A program made the translations under genes and the position numbers. 64,000 bases of DNA from Phymatolithon calcareum (lineage: Eukaryota; Rhodophyta; Florideophyceae; Hapalidiales), in NCBI GenBank assembly GCA_977006965.1, contig OZ345366.1, positions 992,001 through 1,056,000 of the forward strand. Reading direction: 5' to 3'. The notes beneath the pieces are model-generated. The model made no database searches. It was not told where the DNA came from and saw nothing but the letters and a program-made list of their open reading frames with translations. Of the stretch, positions 22,311 through 32,957 are shown piece by piece. Within the stretch, counting starts at the first letter, position 1. The number at the start of each line of letters is the position of its first letter.

Positions 22311-23640
22311 ACGATTTAATTTGAAGCTCCCAAAGCCTCAGCGTGAAGTAACGGGGCAGCAATAACTCACGAGTTATGAAAAACAATGCATATCGCATTT
22401 TGCTACGTTCTTCCTCGATGTGAAAGACAAGACCTACCAGGTTCGGCTATCGAATCTGTAGGACTATTTTACAAGCATGTCTTTGGAAAGTATGCAAAGC
22501 ACGGACGCGGCCGAATGCGAGTCCTGTGTGGACTATAACCTCCAGAGATGACAAGAAAACATCAAGCGGAAAGGTTCTCGTTTCGCCTGCTACGGCATAA
22601 GAAGCGCCTCGAAGAGACAGAAGAATATTCTGGTGGAGAGGAGGACATAGTGGAAGCAACGAAGGACGTTGAGTGTCTCAAGGAATTTGAAGACTTGAGA
22701 AAAGCCTTACAAAAAGCGGAACAGGGAACGGTATTGAAGAAGAACCGAAGAAGAGAAATAATCGACGTATGGGCACAGAAAGAAAATGGAAGATTAGCGA
22801 TGATTCCTATTTAATCGACCAAACTACCAGGGATCCTCTGCTGAAGGGACAGGACGGCACGGTTGAGATGCCTGAGGTTGATATATACTAGAGCGCCATT
22901 GTGGAGATAATTATTATTGGGTGAGGACTCCGATATCATAACGGTAATTGAGCGTATTTTATCATCGCAGATGGGCGCTGATATGGAAGATGAGTGCAAG
23001 CGACTCACACGTGCACGAGTTTGTAGAGAAATACGAATCAACGAGGTCATGAGTGACCAGACTACGCTACATTAGAAAAACTTTCGAAAAGCTAACCCTG
23101 CTACTCCTAGGTGAGGCGTTCGGAGCTTATATAAGGGACAGAACTGCGCGGTTGAAATGCCTGAGAGTCATTTTCAACAGTTCCTTTGTGGAGAATATCC
23201 ATTCTGGCGAAGTACTTTGGGACTGGTGCTGTGGTGGAGCTTATCGTGTTGCAACGTATACTACGGTCTATGAAGATGGACCATGAAACGGAATATGAAT
23301 GCAAAAGGCTTACTCGGGCCCTCACAGGGAGAGAAATTCGGATTAAGGAGTTTTTTTTGCAACTGTTTAGTTGTTTATTTGAAAGCCCTCATTAACACTC
23401 CTAAGACTGTACGGGAGCAGCTTTTCGTAACTTGTTCATTCTAGTATATCGCCTGGTCCCTAATACAGGGACTCGTCGTTTTCCATATTGTCAATTATGG
23501 TGACGCTGTAGAGTAGTATGGAGTCTAATGCCTTTTCCGTTCTTATCATTTCTCCGGAGTCCAGTTCATACTTTGTTAGGTTCATACGTATGGTCTCCAT
23601 GTGGCGCTCTGCTGCCGTTCCGAAGGATTAAGGAGATATT
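22311..23640 (+). mobile_element. LINE-C fragments: two overlapping copies plus an inverted tail
   Basis: 22311-22365 is a LINE-C 3' tail in minus orientation. 22420-22815 encodes the thumb-like and charged segment (HQAERFSFRLLRHKKRLEETEEY, KALQKAE). 22830-23045 and 23105-23350 are two tandem versions of the last segment (TARLKCLRVIFNSS, ECKRLTRALTGREIRIKE in the second; broken frame in the first). The frame resumes after 23625, where a LINE-A insertion has split it. Frames are broken by stops throughout. Confidence 0.6.
23351..23624 (-). mobile_element. Short 5'-truncated LINE-A nested in LINE-C, 11-bp TSD
   Basis: A 274-bp insertion flanked by GGATTAAGGAG at 23340-23350 and 23625-23635. 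The plus strand starts with TTTTTTTT (poly(A) on the minus strand), then GTTTATTTGAAAG (AATAAAC tail). The minus strand encodes HMETIRMNLTKYELDSGE, EKALDSILLYS and MENDESLY, aligning with the last 50 residues of LINE-A at 11910-12060. Confidence 0.88.
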
Positions 23641-24726
23641 ACAAGGATAGTAGAGAGATGAGTATGGAAAACAGCAAGAAGCTGCGCTGTTACTCAAATT
23701 GAGGCTATGGCAGCTTTTAAAAAAAATCAACATATATCCCCCGTTCGGAGCTTTTAATAAATCCGAGCAAATCCCAAGACACCCCCCGTTGGCGATCGCG
23801 GCAGGACGCAGCATCATGGAATTTCATACATGAAATTTCATGGTGCAGTTCTGTCCCGAAAGCATGGCATGTTTTCTTGACTCTCAGTTAAGCTCAAAAA
23901 GTACAGTCTACATGCAGCATGGGACAGCTGAGGGCAGAGACAACGTGCGAAGGGCGACGCTAGAATGCGAACAACGGCGCAAGCGTTACACTGCGGCTGA
24001 CGACGATAAAATACTGTACATTCTTGGGGTTCGGTGAAGTTTACCAACTGGCCTTCCTTCCCCTGTGCATGATGCACTTGAATTTACGAATTTTAAAAAA
24101 CTTCTTATCTTTTTCTCCATAATGACGGATTGTCCTCCTGATTTTGCGTGCGGAGAGGCGCGGATGCGAAGGTTGAATTTTGTTTTGCGTGCGGTGAGGC
24201 ACGGACACGTCTGATGATTCTACATGAACACTGGACATGAAGCAGCAACGGTCATGCCCGTTTTTGTTGCCCGTGGCAATTCGCGTCAACTAAACGCATT
24301 CGGACGGGACCTGGTAAAACGTGAAAGGAGGAGATAGATACTTGGGAACGGGAAAATGCCCAATAGCCGAGTAACAGTTTGTAATCGTATACAATTGTGC
24401 TATTCTCCTGCGCTTTTGGCCGCAATCTCGCGCTGTCGACGGTGCAGTGTGCAGATGATACTCGGCAAGTTGTGGTGCAGCAATCAGTCGATAGAGCACA
24501 AACCCTTCAACTCCCTGGAAGTCGCTGACAGCACGTTAGGAGGACTGACGCTACAATGGTGCATGCTCCAGTACTGGGGAGTGCTGTATGGAAGGCGCTC
24601 TGTGCTCGGACTAGGCACAAAACGAATTGCAAAAGCAAGGCGGGTCGCGGCTTTGAAAGAGAGACTTTTCGGGTGGACCTCCATGTGCTCACGTCTCAAT
24701 TGAATCTCAACATGTCTGAACTAAGG
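23641..24726. other. No supported gene
   Basis: Short frames on both strands. A small palindrome around CATACATGAAATTTCATGG lies near 23820-23842. Nothing recognised. Confidence 0.3.
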
Positions 24727-24788
24727 CGATTAGACGAAATACAAAGCGAATCGAATATATTCGATTCGTTTTGGCCTTCGTCTAATCG
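24727..24788. repeat. 31-bp foldback palindrome
   Basis: Arms 24727-24757 and 24758-24788 are reverse complements with 4 mismatches and no loop (centre CGAATATATTCG). It lies in gene-free sequence. Confidence 0.88.
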
Positions 24789-26331
24789 TCAAAACTTACA
24801 GTATTTCTGGCACAGAGCGTACATATTGTGCGCTTCGTGCCAGCAATAAGCTCGTGTACCAGTGGGCAAATAAGGAAATCATCGGATGATTAACGTTGTG
24901 GAATGCCACCCAATTCGAGCGCAGACCTGCATCGTAAAATATTGTGTACACAGAACCAGCGTGGAATTCGGTACTTTTCTTTGCAATTTTTAAAGCCCCA
25001 CAGTCATACGAATACTGTACTGTATACGGGCAATGCTTACTCCGGTGCTACCCTCACTAGGGCGGCTCTACTCTTATGTCTGGTATTCTATCTGAGCCCC
25101 TAGTATGTACTCGGTTGAGGAATTCGATGCTGCTGCATATTTGTATCGTACTGGCACTCCATGCCTCATGTTGAATACAGCGCCCATAAGTGGGAGCACG
25201 ATGCACGACTCGCACTAGCCCTTCAGTCCAGCCCCATGGGGGCAGACTATTCTCACTCGTTTTGCGCCCGCTTGTGCTATCGAACCATTCATTCCATCAC
25301 CGTTTTTGAGACGTGGGGAACATTGGCGGACTGCAAGCGGCCGACCGACGCGGTTCCAAAAAGATGGAGTTGTCGATATGCTGGAAGCAGACAAAAATTG
25401 AATATTTGAATGGCGGCGCAACATTGCACCTTAGCATTTCGGTGCATGATGCATTAGGAATTATGCGCATTCTCCATGATCGATGAGCGTTAACTTTTTA
25501 TCGTGGTCATCACGATCATCATCATGCCGCAAGCTGAAGTTAAAACTTTCCCGCAGATGCGCAGGTGGCGCTTCCGACCTCACTGCCGCACAGGAGCATT
25601 GCGCAGTAGGTAGGCCTACTGCGACGTACGTGCCCTCCGCCTTTGTGCGCTAGTGCCATAACGTAATTGAACCTCTGGACATGTCCAGATAATCGTGTGA
25701 TTTGAAGATAAACTTCCAGATTGGGGAGCACCGACAGGACCATAAGAAGACACACATGCGTCGCATATTCGCCTCTCATATTCCATTCGTTCGTCAATTA
25801 TTTCAAATACGGATCTTGGGTGTCCACAATGTCAAGAGGCGTGTATGCTTACACTAGCACCGTTGCCGGTGTTTCTTGTGCCGGTCCAGGATTTTCTGGA
25901 CCCGTGTGTGTGGCTCAACATCATTGGCTCAGGGATGGGGAACGTATGGAGTGCGTGCGTCGGTCGTGCTTGCCACTGCCAAGCAGATTCAATCTCATCT
26001 CACGTCTATTTCAACACACGACCGCCACCGTCACTGTTGTCTGTCGACTGGAAACACAACGCAAAATAACTACAGTGCACCAACAGTACCTCCAAGTCAG
26101 GAAGGGCCAGCAACAAAACCAACTCACTCATCCTACACATTCTCAACCACCTTACCATTTAGCACGCAATTAAGTTGCTGACTTACGAAATACTCTCGCC
26201 TAGGAGGAAGAAAAGCAAGCAAGCAACGCATCATCTCTCGTGACCAAGCATTTAAACCCGAAGAAAAGAAGCGCTCACTCTTTTTCGCACCAAAGCAGCA
26301 GCAGCATCTCCGCGGCAAACATCCCACCAAC
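24789..26331. other. No supported gene; promoter of SPRY gene at its end
   Basis: Short open frames only; those at 25721-26181 begin in low-complexity sequence and show no family. The last 200-300 bp should carry the promoter and 5' UTR of the SPRY-domain gene. A (GCAGCA)-type run (26294-26305) immediately precedes that gene. Confidence 0.35.
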
Positions 26332-27585
26332 ATGGCACTCTCACCCTTGCGCTCCTCGCCGCCGCTTGTCGGGCTCGCCGTGCGCGAGACCCTTGTCTCA
26401 CAGTCTGCACCATCAGAAACATCGTCCGTCTTCGACGCGCGCATCATGCACCGCGCCATTCCCGCTACCCTGACTCAAGCCGTCGTGACCCGCGACGCCT
26501 CGGACACCTCACTCTCCTCTGCATTCCGACTTCCCGTGTCCATGGTCCGTTTCGAATGGCTCACCTCCCGCACGCCCATCATCGACCCGCGCATTCAGCG
26601 TGATGAAATGCCCTTCCTCTACCGCGGCCGCGCCCCTGTCGACTTCGAAGCTCTACAGCGGTACCGAGACCTTGCCGCCGACCTTCGCCTCCGCCTGCAA
26701 GACATCCTGGACGAGGACAACTCCTTTGTCACACCAGAGGATCGTAGCAAGTACTACGCAGCACCGATGCAGCAGCAGCAGCAGCCGAAGGAAGAAGCAA
26801 GAACGGAAGAAAGCATTGTCTCACGTATCGCAGATAATACTACCGCATCAAGTTCGAGTGAAACTCAGTACAGTGCTGACTGCGCACTGTCGGAGACTTC
26901 TGAAATGTCCAGCGAGGACACGGATGAGGAACGATGTGGTTTCGCGGCACACGATCGACACCCCGATCTCATCCGCGACGGCGCAATGCTCATGCGGACC
27001 GGCGGTGGACTGTACCGTACCGCCAGACATGCCAACGGCATCGGGAAGGGCGAGTCGTTCTACGCAGAACTCTACGTCAATTACTCCGGAGGTACCGGCG
27101 GTATCGCGGCAGGTGTTTGTGTCGGTGACATCCCGCTGACAAAAATGGTCGGCGGGGAAAAAGGCTCGGTTGCCTTGCATTCGTCTGCCAACGTTGTGCG
27201 CAGCGGGACATGGGAGCCGAATGGGCTGCATTTCGGCACTGGCGATGCGATAGGCATTCTCGCGAAAGTGTCGAAACAAGGAAAGGTTTCGCTGACGGTC
27301 ACCATCAACGGTGAATTTGAGAAGGAAATCAGCGATGGACAAATGGACGCCTTGGTCGCAAAGGGCAAACGGGTGCATTTCGCAGTGTCGCTCTACCGTG
27401 TCGGGGCACGCGTCAGCCTGAGATGCTGTCCGAGGGTGTGGCAATTTGCCCCGTTTGAACACAAAGGCATGAGAGCGCTTTGTCAGCGCTTTTGTGAAAA
27501 TGTCGAGACGGAGACTACGAAAAAAGTCGAGGCGACGCAGAAAGTTAACGCGCAGTGCACTTCGGTGCTTACGCCGTGGCTGTGA
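26332..27585 (+). CDS. SPRY (B30.2-like) domain protein, 417 aa
   Basis: Single exon from an ATG in context CCAACATGG. Residues 1-80 are Ser/Ala-rich and of unknown fold. Residues 80-130 contain PFLYRGRAPVDFEALQRYRD and a helical segment, followed by a Gln run (QQQQQ) and an acidic/Ser-rich linker to about 200. Residues 215-355 look like a SPRY beta-sandwich: GGGLYRTARHANGIGKGESFY, AELYVNYSGG, GIAAGVCVGDIPL, GSVALHSS, GLHFGTGDAIGILAKVSKQG, VSLTVTINGEF and VHFAVSLYRVGARVSL. This follows the usual SPRY order (igvGvc / sw.lhs / GD.IGc.vD...g.i.ftkNG / .p.v.l......v...). SPRY domains mediate protein binding; partner and pathway are unknown here. No RING, SOCS or RanBPM motifs are seen. Confidence 0.7.
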   Translation: MALSPLRSSPPLVGLAVRETLVSQSAPSETSSVFDARIMHRAIPATLTQAVVTRDASDTSLSSAFRLPVSMVRFEWLTSRTPIIDPRIQRDEMPFLYRGRAPVDFEALQRYRDLAADLRLRLQDILDEDNSFVTPEDRSKYYAAPMQQQQQPKEEARTEESIVSRIADNTTASSSSETQYSADCALSETSEMSSEDTDEERCGFAAHDRHPDLIRDGAMLMRTGGGLYRTARHANGIGKGESFYAELYVNYSGGTGGIAAGVCVGDIPLTKMVGGEKGSVALHSSANVVRSGTWEPNGLHFGTGDAIGILAKVSKQGKVSLTVTINGEFEKEISDGQMDALVAKGKRVHFAVSLYRVGARVSLRCCPRVWQFAPFEHKGMRALCQRFCENVETETTKKVEATQKVNAQCTSVLTPWL

Positions 27586-28202
27586 GCGGATTTTGACAGT
27601 TGTCGTCGTCCCGGTTCGCAAACTACCCCACTCCGCTCCGCGCGGCGCTCAGAACCTGGGCTGCATATTCAGATTTTGTTTCTCACAATAGCTTAGCTGT
27701 GCTTAGACACATGTGTAAATTAGTAGATACGAGCACACAACACATCCCAGAACTAGGTTCCCCAACATCGTCTTCGCGACGCCGGGCGGACGGCTTCGTC
27801 GCCTCTCCCTTGCGACAGCTGGGCGCCAGCCTAGGAAAAATCTACGCTGTGGTGGGACAAGCCCAAACGTATGCGCCATTCGTTTGGCAGGGCTGTTGCC
27901 CTGTGTTCTTCCACACGCGCAGACTATCTCTCCTGATGATCATGCAGCCACGCAAGATAGTCGTCACGTAAATGTAACCAATATACAGCATGTACAGCGT
28001 TTCTGCCATCATGATGATGATGATGCGTACGCTTTGCGTCCTCTCTGTTGGAACTACAGCTGTATTACACACACACGCACGTTGCGTTGGCCGAACGGCA
28101 AGGCATATTCGCCCCGCGTGGCGCATTTCCAGCATTCCGCCGCCGCTGCTGAAGGCCGCCACAGCTGGCGACGGATTATGATACGATGCGGGGACGTCGC
28201 CC
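27586..28202. other. No supported gene
   Basis: 3' flank of the SPRY gene. A run of ATG/ATGATG triplets at 28009-28025 and an overlapping set of open frames on both strands at 27842-28260 show no recognisable family. Confidence 0.35.
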
Positions 28203-28959
28203 AGCGCGCATCGGCTTGCGAATGAGCGGAGGGTGTCAGGAGAGGCGAAAGAGAGATGTGCACTGGTGCCGAGCTCGCGATCCCAGCAACTATGTGTTGC
28301 GCATGTGCTGACAGTGCATTATCTGATATATGTTGGAGAAGATATTATCATATTATGATAGACAAGGGACGTGATGCCTTGTGCCAACTTGCGTTGAAAG
28401 CTTACAGTATTGAGATAGCGGGAGTTTTCCAAAAGGTGAAACTAGTGTCATTGGTTACTTTTTGAAAATGGACAAAATTATTCGAATAGTTTCCTTTTTT
28501 GATTGTGCATTCTATTTTTAACCAAAAGCGCGCATCGGCTTGCGAATCGATCGCGCGAGCGGAGCGGAGGGTGTCAGGAGAGGCGAAAGAGAGATGTGCA
28601 CTGGTGCCGAGCTCGCGATGCCGGCACTATGTGTTGCGTATGTGCTGACAGTGCATTATCTGATATACGTTGGAGGAGATAATATCATATTATGATAGAC
28701 AAGGGACGTGATGCCTTGCGCCAACTTGCGTTGTGCTTACAGTGCATTATCGGATATACGTTGGAGGAGATATTATCATATTATTTATGATAGACGAGGG
28801 ACGTGATGCCTTGCGCCAACTTGCGTGGAAAGCTTACAGTATTGAAATAGCGGGAGTTTTCCAAAAGGTGAAACTAGTGTCATTGGTTACTTTTTGAAAA
28901 TGGATAAAATTATTTGAATTGTTTCCTTTTTTGATTATGCATTCTATTTTTAACCAAAA
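28203..28959. repeat. Tandem duplication, two units of about 324 and 433 bp
   Basis: Unit 1 is 28203-28526 and unit 2 is 28527-28959. Both start AGCGCGCATCGGCTTGCGAA and end in TTTTTAACCAAAA. Unit 2 is longer because about 90 bp (28646-28735) is itself repeated at 28733-28828. Short TATTATCATATTAT words lie inside. No coding frame. Confidence 0.88.
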
Positions 28960-29725
28960 TTAACGTTCAAATCAAAAACTTCTGCATACAGTCCGTCCTC
29001 GCTGGACTCAGAACCGTGTAGTACATTTCGGTCCCGAGATCAAGAAGGCTCTGCTGGCGGACCGGACCACTGTAAGTCTCGGGGTCGCTTCGTGTCCTTG
29101 TTATGAGGCGACGTGAAATGGCCGTGTATCATACGTGGATCGTCACGTGGGATTTTGGAAATAATTTTGCTTCGTGGACAGAACGAGAAAATGATTTTTC
29201 CACTCTGGCCAATACAGCAATGTTGAAAAATATTTCGGTTGAATTTCCAATCTTATCAAAATATTTCCATCATCCTCAAATCAATTTCCAATTACACCCA
29301 ATCATCTTCTCAGATGTGCCAGAAAAGTCCGCAGAAGTTTTGCAAAGCTCCAAACATTTTTTAATCAAGATAAAATCTCCCAACCACTCCCTCCAGCGCG
29401 TCCGTCCCTAAGACACCGGATTCTATTTTTCGTTGGCACAGTGCCCAATACCCATGCGCCGTCTGTCCGCCAGGCCACCACCAGCCCTCTACGTCCAATC
29501 GAACAATTTCGCCACCTCGTTGCCTTGTCCCATCCGCTCGCCCATTCGTCAGTGCTCAGTTTTCATTTTCATACCACCACACCCGCTCACCTGCGTTTGC
29601 ACACCCTCACAGAATCACCCTCCCAAAACTCAGTGAAAGCCCTCACAGCTTGCACAAACAACCCAAGCGCAAACCGACCGACAACGCCAAGAAGAAGACA
29701 CAACAGTGCTTTGCTCTCTCGAAAC
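28960..29725. other. Exon-like segment, then 5' flank of the disordered-protein gene
   Basis: After CTTCTGCATACAG (good 3' splice site) the stretch 28991-29071 is open in one frame (RPRWTQNRVVHFGPEIKKAL) and is followed by the consensus donor ACTGTAAGT. It looks like an internal exon, but no neighbouring exons were recognised. An ATG frame at 29103-29411 (102 aa) has no family. From 29430 the sequence is C-rich and leads into the gene at 29726. Confidence 0.35.
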
Positions 29726-30460
29726 ATGTGCGCCATGAACCGCAAATCCGACCCCGTCGCCACGGCCTCCGCCTCCGGCGCCGCCGCACGTTTCGCCTCT
29801 CTCGTCCCCTTCTTCGTACCAGGTTCCGACACTCTGAACTCCGACCTTGCACCCCTTCCCGCCGATGCAGCCCCTGCCTCAACATCTACACCACCGACGT
29901 CCATCGCCGTCCGTTCATGGGACCATTCCACCGGTGTATTTCGCGACCCGATTGCAATCCCATTATCCTCCGTCAAACCCGTCCCAACAGAGTCGCGCAA
30001 GAGCCCTCAACTCGCCACCGTAGCCCCACCACCGGCCAATCTTCTAACCCCTGCCGCCATCCTCCGTTCGCGAGCCTCTCGTCGCCTTGCATCCGTCGCC
30101 GCCGCCCCACTCTCCGCCGCCCGACCGCCCGTGCCGCAAAACACCGTATCCCCGCCACCCCGTGCAAACGCCCCACGCGCCGAGAAGAGACCGGTAGAAC
30201 CCCGTACGTCCACCTCAGTACAGTCCAGAGGTCCCAGTGCAAGTCCGCCGCGCAAGTCGCCAACTCGTCCCACCAACGCACGTACAAAGTTTGCCGGTTC
30301 CACGTTCGAGGCAGCCAGTCCCGCCCCGATGCATATTCCCATCCCGAGATTTGCAACACGCCGTGTTAGTGTGCAGGAAATTGAAGAGAAGGTTGCAGCA
30401 CCGATTCCGGTAACGGATGACATTGCCACAGGCGAATTAAGACTGCTTCTCAAGATATAG
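29726..30460 (+). CDS. Hypothetical Pro/Ala/Ser-rich disordered protein (244 aa)
   Basis: The open frame extends upstream to 29441 but only from GTG; the first ATG is 29726 (MCAMNRKSD), with a second at 29735. The protein is dominated by Pro, Ala, Ser, Thr and Arg and should be largely unfolded. The only segments with some order are ASGAAARFASLVPFFVPGSD near the start, IAVRSWDHSTGVFRDPI (about residues 55-70), LTPAAILRSRASRRLASVA and the end RRVSVQEIEEKVAAPIPVTD. SPPRKSPTRP-type proline-directed motifs suggest phosphorylation. Marked third-position C bias sets the frame apart from its flanks and supports coding. I recognise no family. The stop is followed by a GGGGCCGGCCCCG palindrome (30472-30484). 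Confidence 0.5.
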   Translation: MCAMNRKSDPVATASASGAAARFASLVPFFVPGSDTLNSDLAPLPADAAPASTSTPPTSIAVRSWDHSTGVFRDPIAIPLSSVKPVPTESRKSPQLATVAPPPANLLTPAAILRSRASRRLASVAAAPLSAARPPVPQNTVSPPPRANAPRAEKRPVEPRTSTSVQSRGPSASPPRKSPTRPTNARTKFAGSTFEAASPAPMHIPIPRFATRRVSVQEIEEKVAAPIPVTDDIATGELRLLLKI

Positions 30461-31239
30461 TGCTGTCTTGCGGGGCCGGCCCCGCGGGACGGACGCGCGC
30501 GCAGATTGTCTCTGCGACATGTGCACACGCGACGGTTATTTATTCATGGTGTGTCGTACGCCGTTGCAAGTGAGCGACGGCTTAAAGTCTCACAAACACC
30601 GTCTGGTCGATATACGCAATCTTATTTCTTGTTGCGGCCGGCCGTGGCGTGCGCTTGTCCGTTTGCACTCTATCTTGTCAAGACCCGGGATGTCAGTAAA
30701 CTCGTCTAGGCGCGAGGGCGCCGGAACGACTGGGGATGTCGCAAACTCCCCCGCGCAATTCGCGCGGCAGAACAGACCCGGGATGTCGTTAAAAGCGGCC
30801 GTGGCGCATCGGCGCAGAATTTTTTGGCGACGGTCGTCACTCCCGTGCGAAAATCGGACAGCAAGGCTGTTCGGACTGTGCGAAATCGCCGTGGTGCCTT
30901 GGCGCTGCAAGACGCGGTTCGCGCGTTGTGAGGATCGTTGTAGGCCATCGTGGCGTGCAACAGCGCTTATTTTTCCCCCTCGAGGTCTGTTTGTTGGATC
31001 AGAGGTGGGTTTTGGTAGTGCGCTACAATATGCCGCATTTCTCGTCTGTTTAAATTCGAGTAGTCTACAGGTATCCTCGCTGTTAAGAAGAATTGAGTAA
31101 TAAAAACTGAGTCTTCTTTTCGTTTCGAAATTGCGTTGTCTTTTGGATGCTCTTTATTTCCGCGCGTGCGCGGCCTTCGATAGGAGTAGAGAGAAATGTG
31201 TGTAAGTTCAAAGAATATAATAATGAAGAGGCAAGCAGC
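30461..31239. other. 3' flank; no supported gene
   Basis: Starts with a GC-rich palindrome just after the stop codon of the previous gene. The 210-codon plus frame to 31100 lacks any recognisable domain and looks like chance openness in GC-rich DNA. ACCCGGGATGTC occurs twice (30682 and 30777). Any guide RNA for the Fanzor-like gene would be expected near its 3' end at 31240, but I see no structure I could call. Confidence 0.35.
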
Positions 31240-32957
31240 CTATGCGTAAGGACTGCGTGACGGTCTGCTCAGATGGGGCACTCTGGGCAATCCCAAAAGC
31301 TGATGGAGACCAGCAGTGGCAATATTGGTCGCTCCATTCGTGCCTCGATCAATAGATTCGATAGAATGGCCATTGCTCTCGCCTGTCCGGTTGTTCGTAC
31401 AACGAAACACACGGGAGCGGTGATTGCCTTGCAGAGGGTTTCCACACTCTTTGCAGCATATGGACGCTCGAAATTCGTCGACCAGGACGACTGGACAGAG
31501 AAGGGAGAGCGCATGTAGGAGACTTTTGCGAGGGCAAGGACCGCACAACCCACGACCAAGCTCCGCATTTCCGAAAAACAACACGCGCTTCCTCCGGTAC
31601 AAGTCTTGTTTGAGTTTCCGCTTTGCCGCACCGCAGCTCGCCGAAGTTCGCAACTCTTGCTTTTCAGCTCCAGAGGCAAGAGTCTTTGCCATTTCTTGGA
31701 TGTTTCGCGATTTGGCGCCGAATCGAGCGAAGCGCTGGCGACGCCTGTTGTTGGAAAATATTTCGCGGCGAATGACCATCAATGTATTGTAAACAACGTA
31801 GGCGTACGCAAGACTTGCTCCTGCACGCATTAGCGACACTTGAGAAAAGTCGTTGAGCGCTGCCGGGCAGGGCCAATTTTCGTTCCGACGTGCAGCCTTA
31901 TTCTTCTCCGCGACCCGCGCCAGCGACTCGAACTTGTAGGTCTTGTGGGAAACATATGTATTTGATTGCTCGATGTCCTTCGAGCATCTTTAACTTCTTT
32001 TGTATTATGGAGCGATAAGTCCACTTCGGCGCTCACCGTGGTCCCTGTTTTTAGTTGTCCTGGGTCGAGGCCAATGACCTGGTAGGTTCCCTTAAAGTCC
32101 TGCGGAATGGTATGCGCGGTCTTGAATAGGCCTTTTGTGTTTCTAGATATGTCGAAACGGTGCCGTATGGAGTGGTTCCCTTTCTGGTCATGATGACGCA
32201 CACGGGACGGAAGAGGCTCCTTGGGAGGCTGTCGGGTGGTTTCATAACTTGGGCGAGCGACTTCCGTATGCTCCTTCTTAGTAATCGTAGCTAACAAGAC
32301 CTTCATTTTCAAACCATCGGAGGATATGCTGCACACAAGCCACGGAATGGGCCCGTGTTCGTTGCATTTCTGCTCGGCGTACCGTGCATCTTCGGGAACA
32401 CAGAGGTGTTGCACGCACAGTGGAATTCCTTGTCTTAAATATCTCTTCTGTCGCAAAAACTTTTTCTTCATTTTCCTCCGATGTCGCGGAAGCTTGTTCA
32501 AACCCTTGCGTCGCATTACTTTTCTCTTCTTGCCATTCGCCCTCACAGGAGGCGGTCGGTAACGATCGATCTTGCGCTTCGAATGGAAATCAAAAAATGG
32601 AGTCCACCAGGTGCAACTCCCCGTGCTTTTGATATCTCCTTCCGAAATGACACCGTGAGCGAGTTGACGTATGAATTCGTTGTCATAGTGAACGAATGCG
32701 TAGTTCAAGGAATAGCAGGGGAGTAAAGTAAATTGCTTGGGAAGTGAGTCCAGCCCAGGAACTTTCTTCTCGTTGAAAAGAGACTTTCTTGACTGTTCTA
32801 CCGCAGCTCCTAGCTCATGCACTTGTTGGTCTGTGATCGGCTCCGGAGTGTAATTGCCGTTGACACGAGCGAAGTCAACATGTGGCTGGCCAATATCTAC
32901 TTCTGAGCGCACTCGAGAATCGTTGTCGTTAAATCTCCGATTGCAAGCTCCGAGCAC
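31240..32957 (-). pseudogene. Fanzor-like (eukaryotic TnpB-type) RNA-guided nuclease, one frameshift
   Basis: Fanzors are eukaryotic relatives of TnpB/Cas12 that cut DNA under guidance of an adjacent omega-RNA and travel in transposons. The upstream frame (31830-32957) has the N-terminal lobe (LPKQFTLLPCYSLNYAFVHYDN), a basic Lys/Arg segment (GKKRKVMRRKG ... KKKFLRQKRYLRQG) and the RuvC-I motif VIGLDPG with its Asp codon at 32064-32066. A single frame change near 31960-31970 moves the reading to the downstream frame (open to 31240): NTYVSHKTYKFESLA, bridging helices, RVLFFGNAELGRG at the RuvC-II position, VDEFRAS with Glu at 31474-31476, CCKECG, RVFRC and IDRGTNGATNI with the RuvC-III Asp codon at 31348-31350. 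The canonical RuvC-II Glu is absent and the Glu of VDEFRAS would take its place, as in Fanzors. The fourth zinc Cys is replaced. No ATG begins the upstream frame (GTG, preceded by TGA), so the N-terminus may be missing or on another exon. Confidence 0.72.

Noticed and set aside
26848-27621. 257-codon minus-strand frame
   Set aside because: Antisense shadow of the SPRY-domain gene.
30468-31100. 210-codon plus frame after the disordered-protein gene
   Set aside because: GC-rich chance frame; no domain, no clear start, and lower coding bias than the gene before it.
31930-31990. An intron between the two Fanzor-like frames
   Set aside because: No GT-AG pair keeps both the end of the first frame and the start of the second; protein similarity is continuous across the point, so a small indel is simpler.
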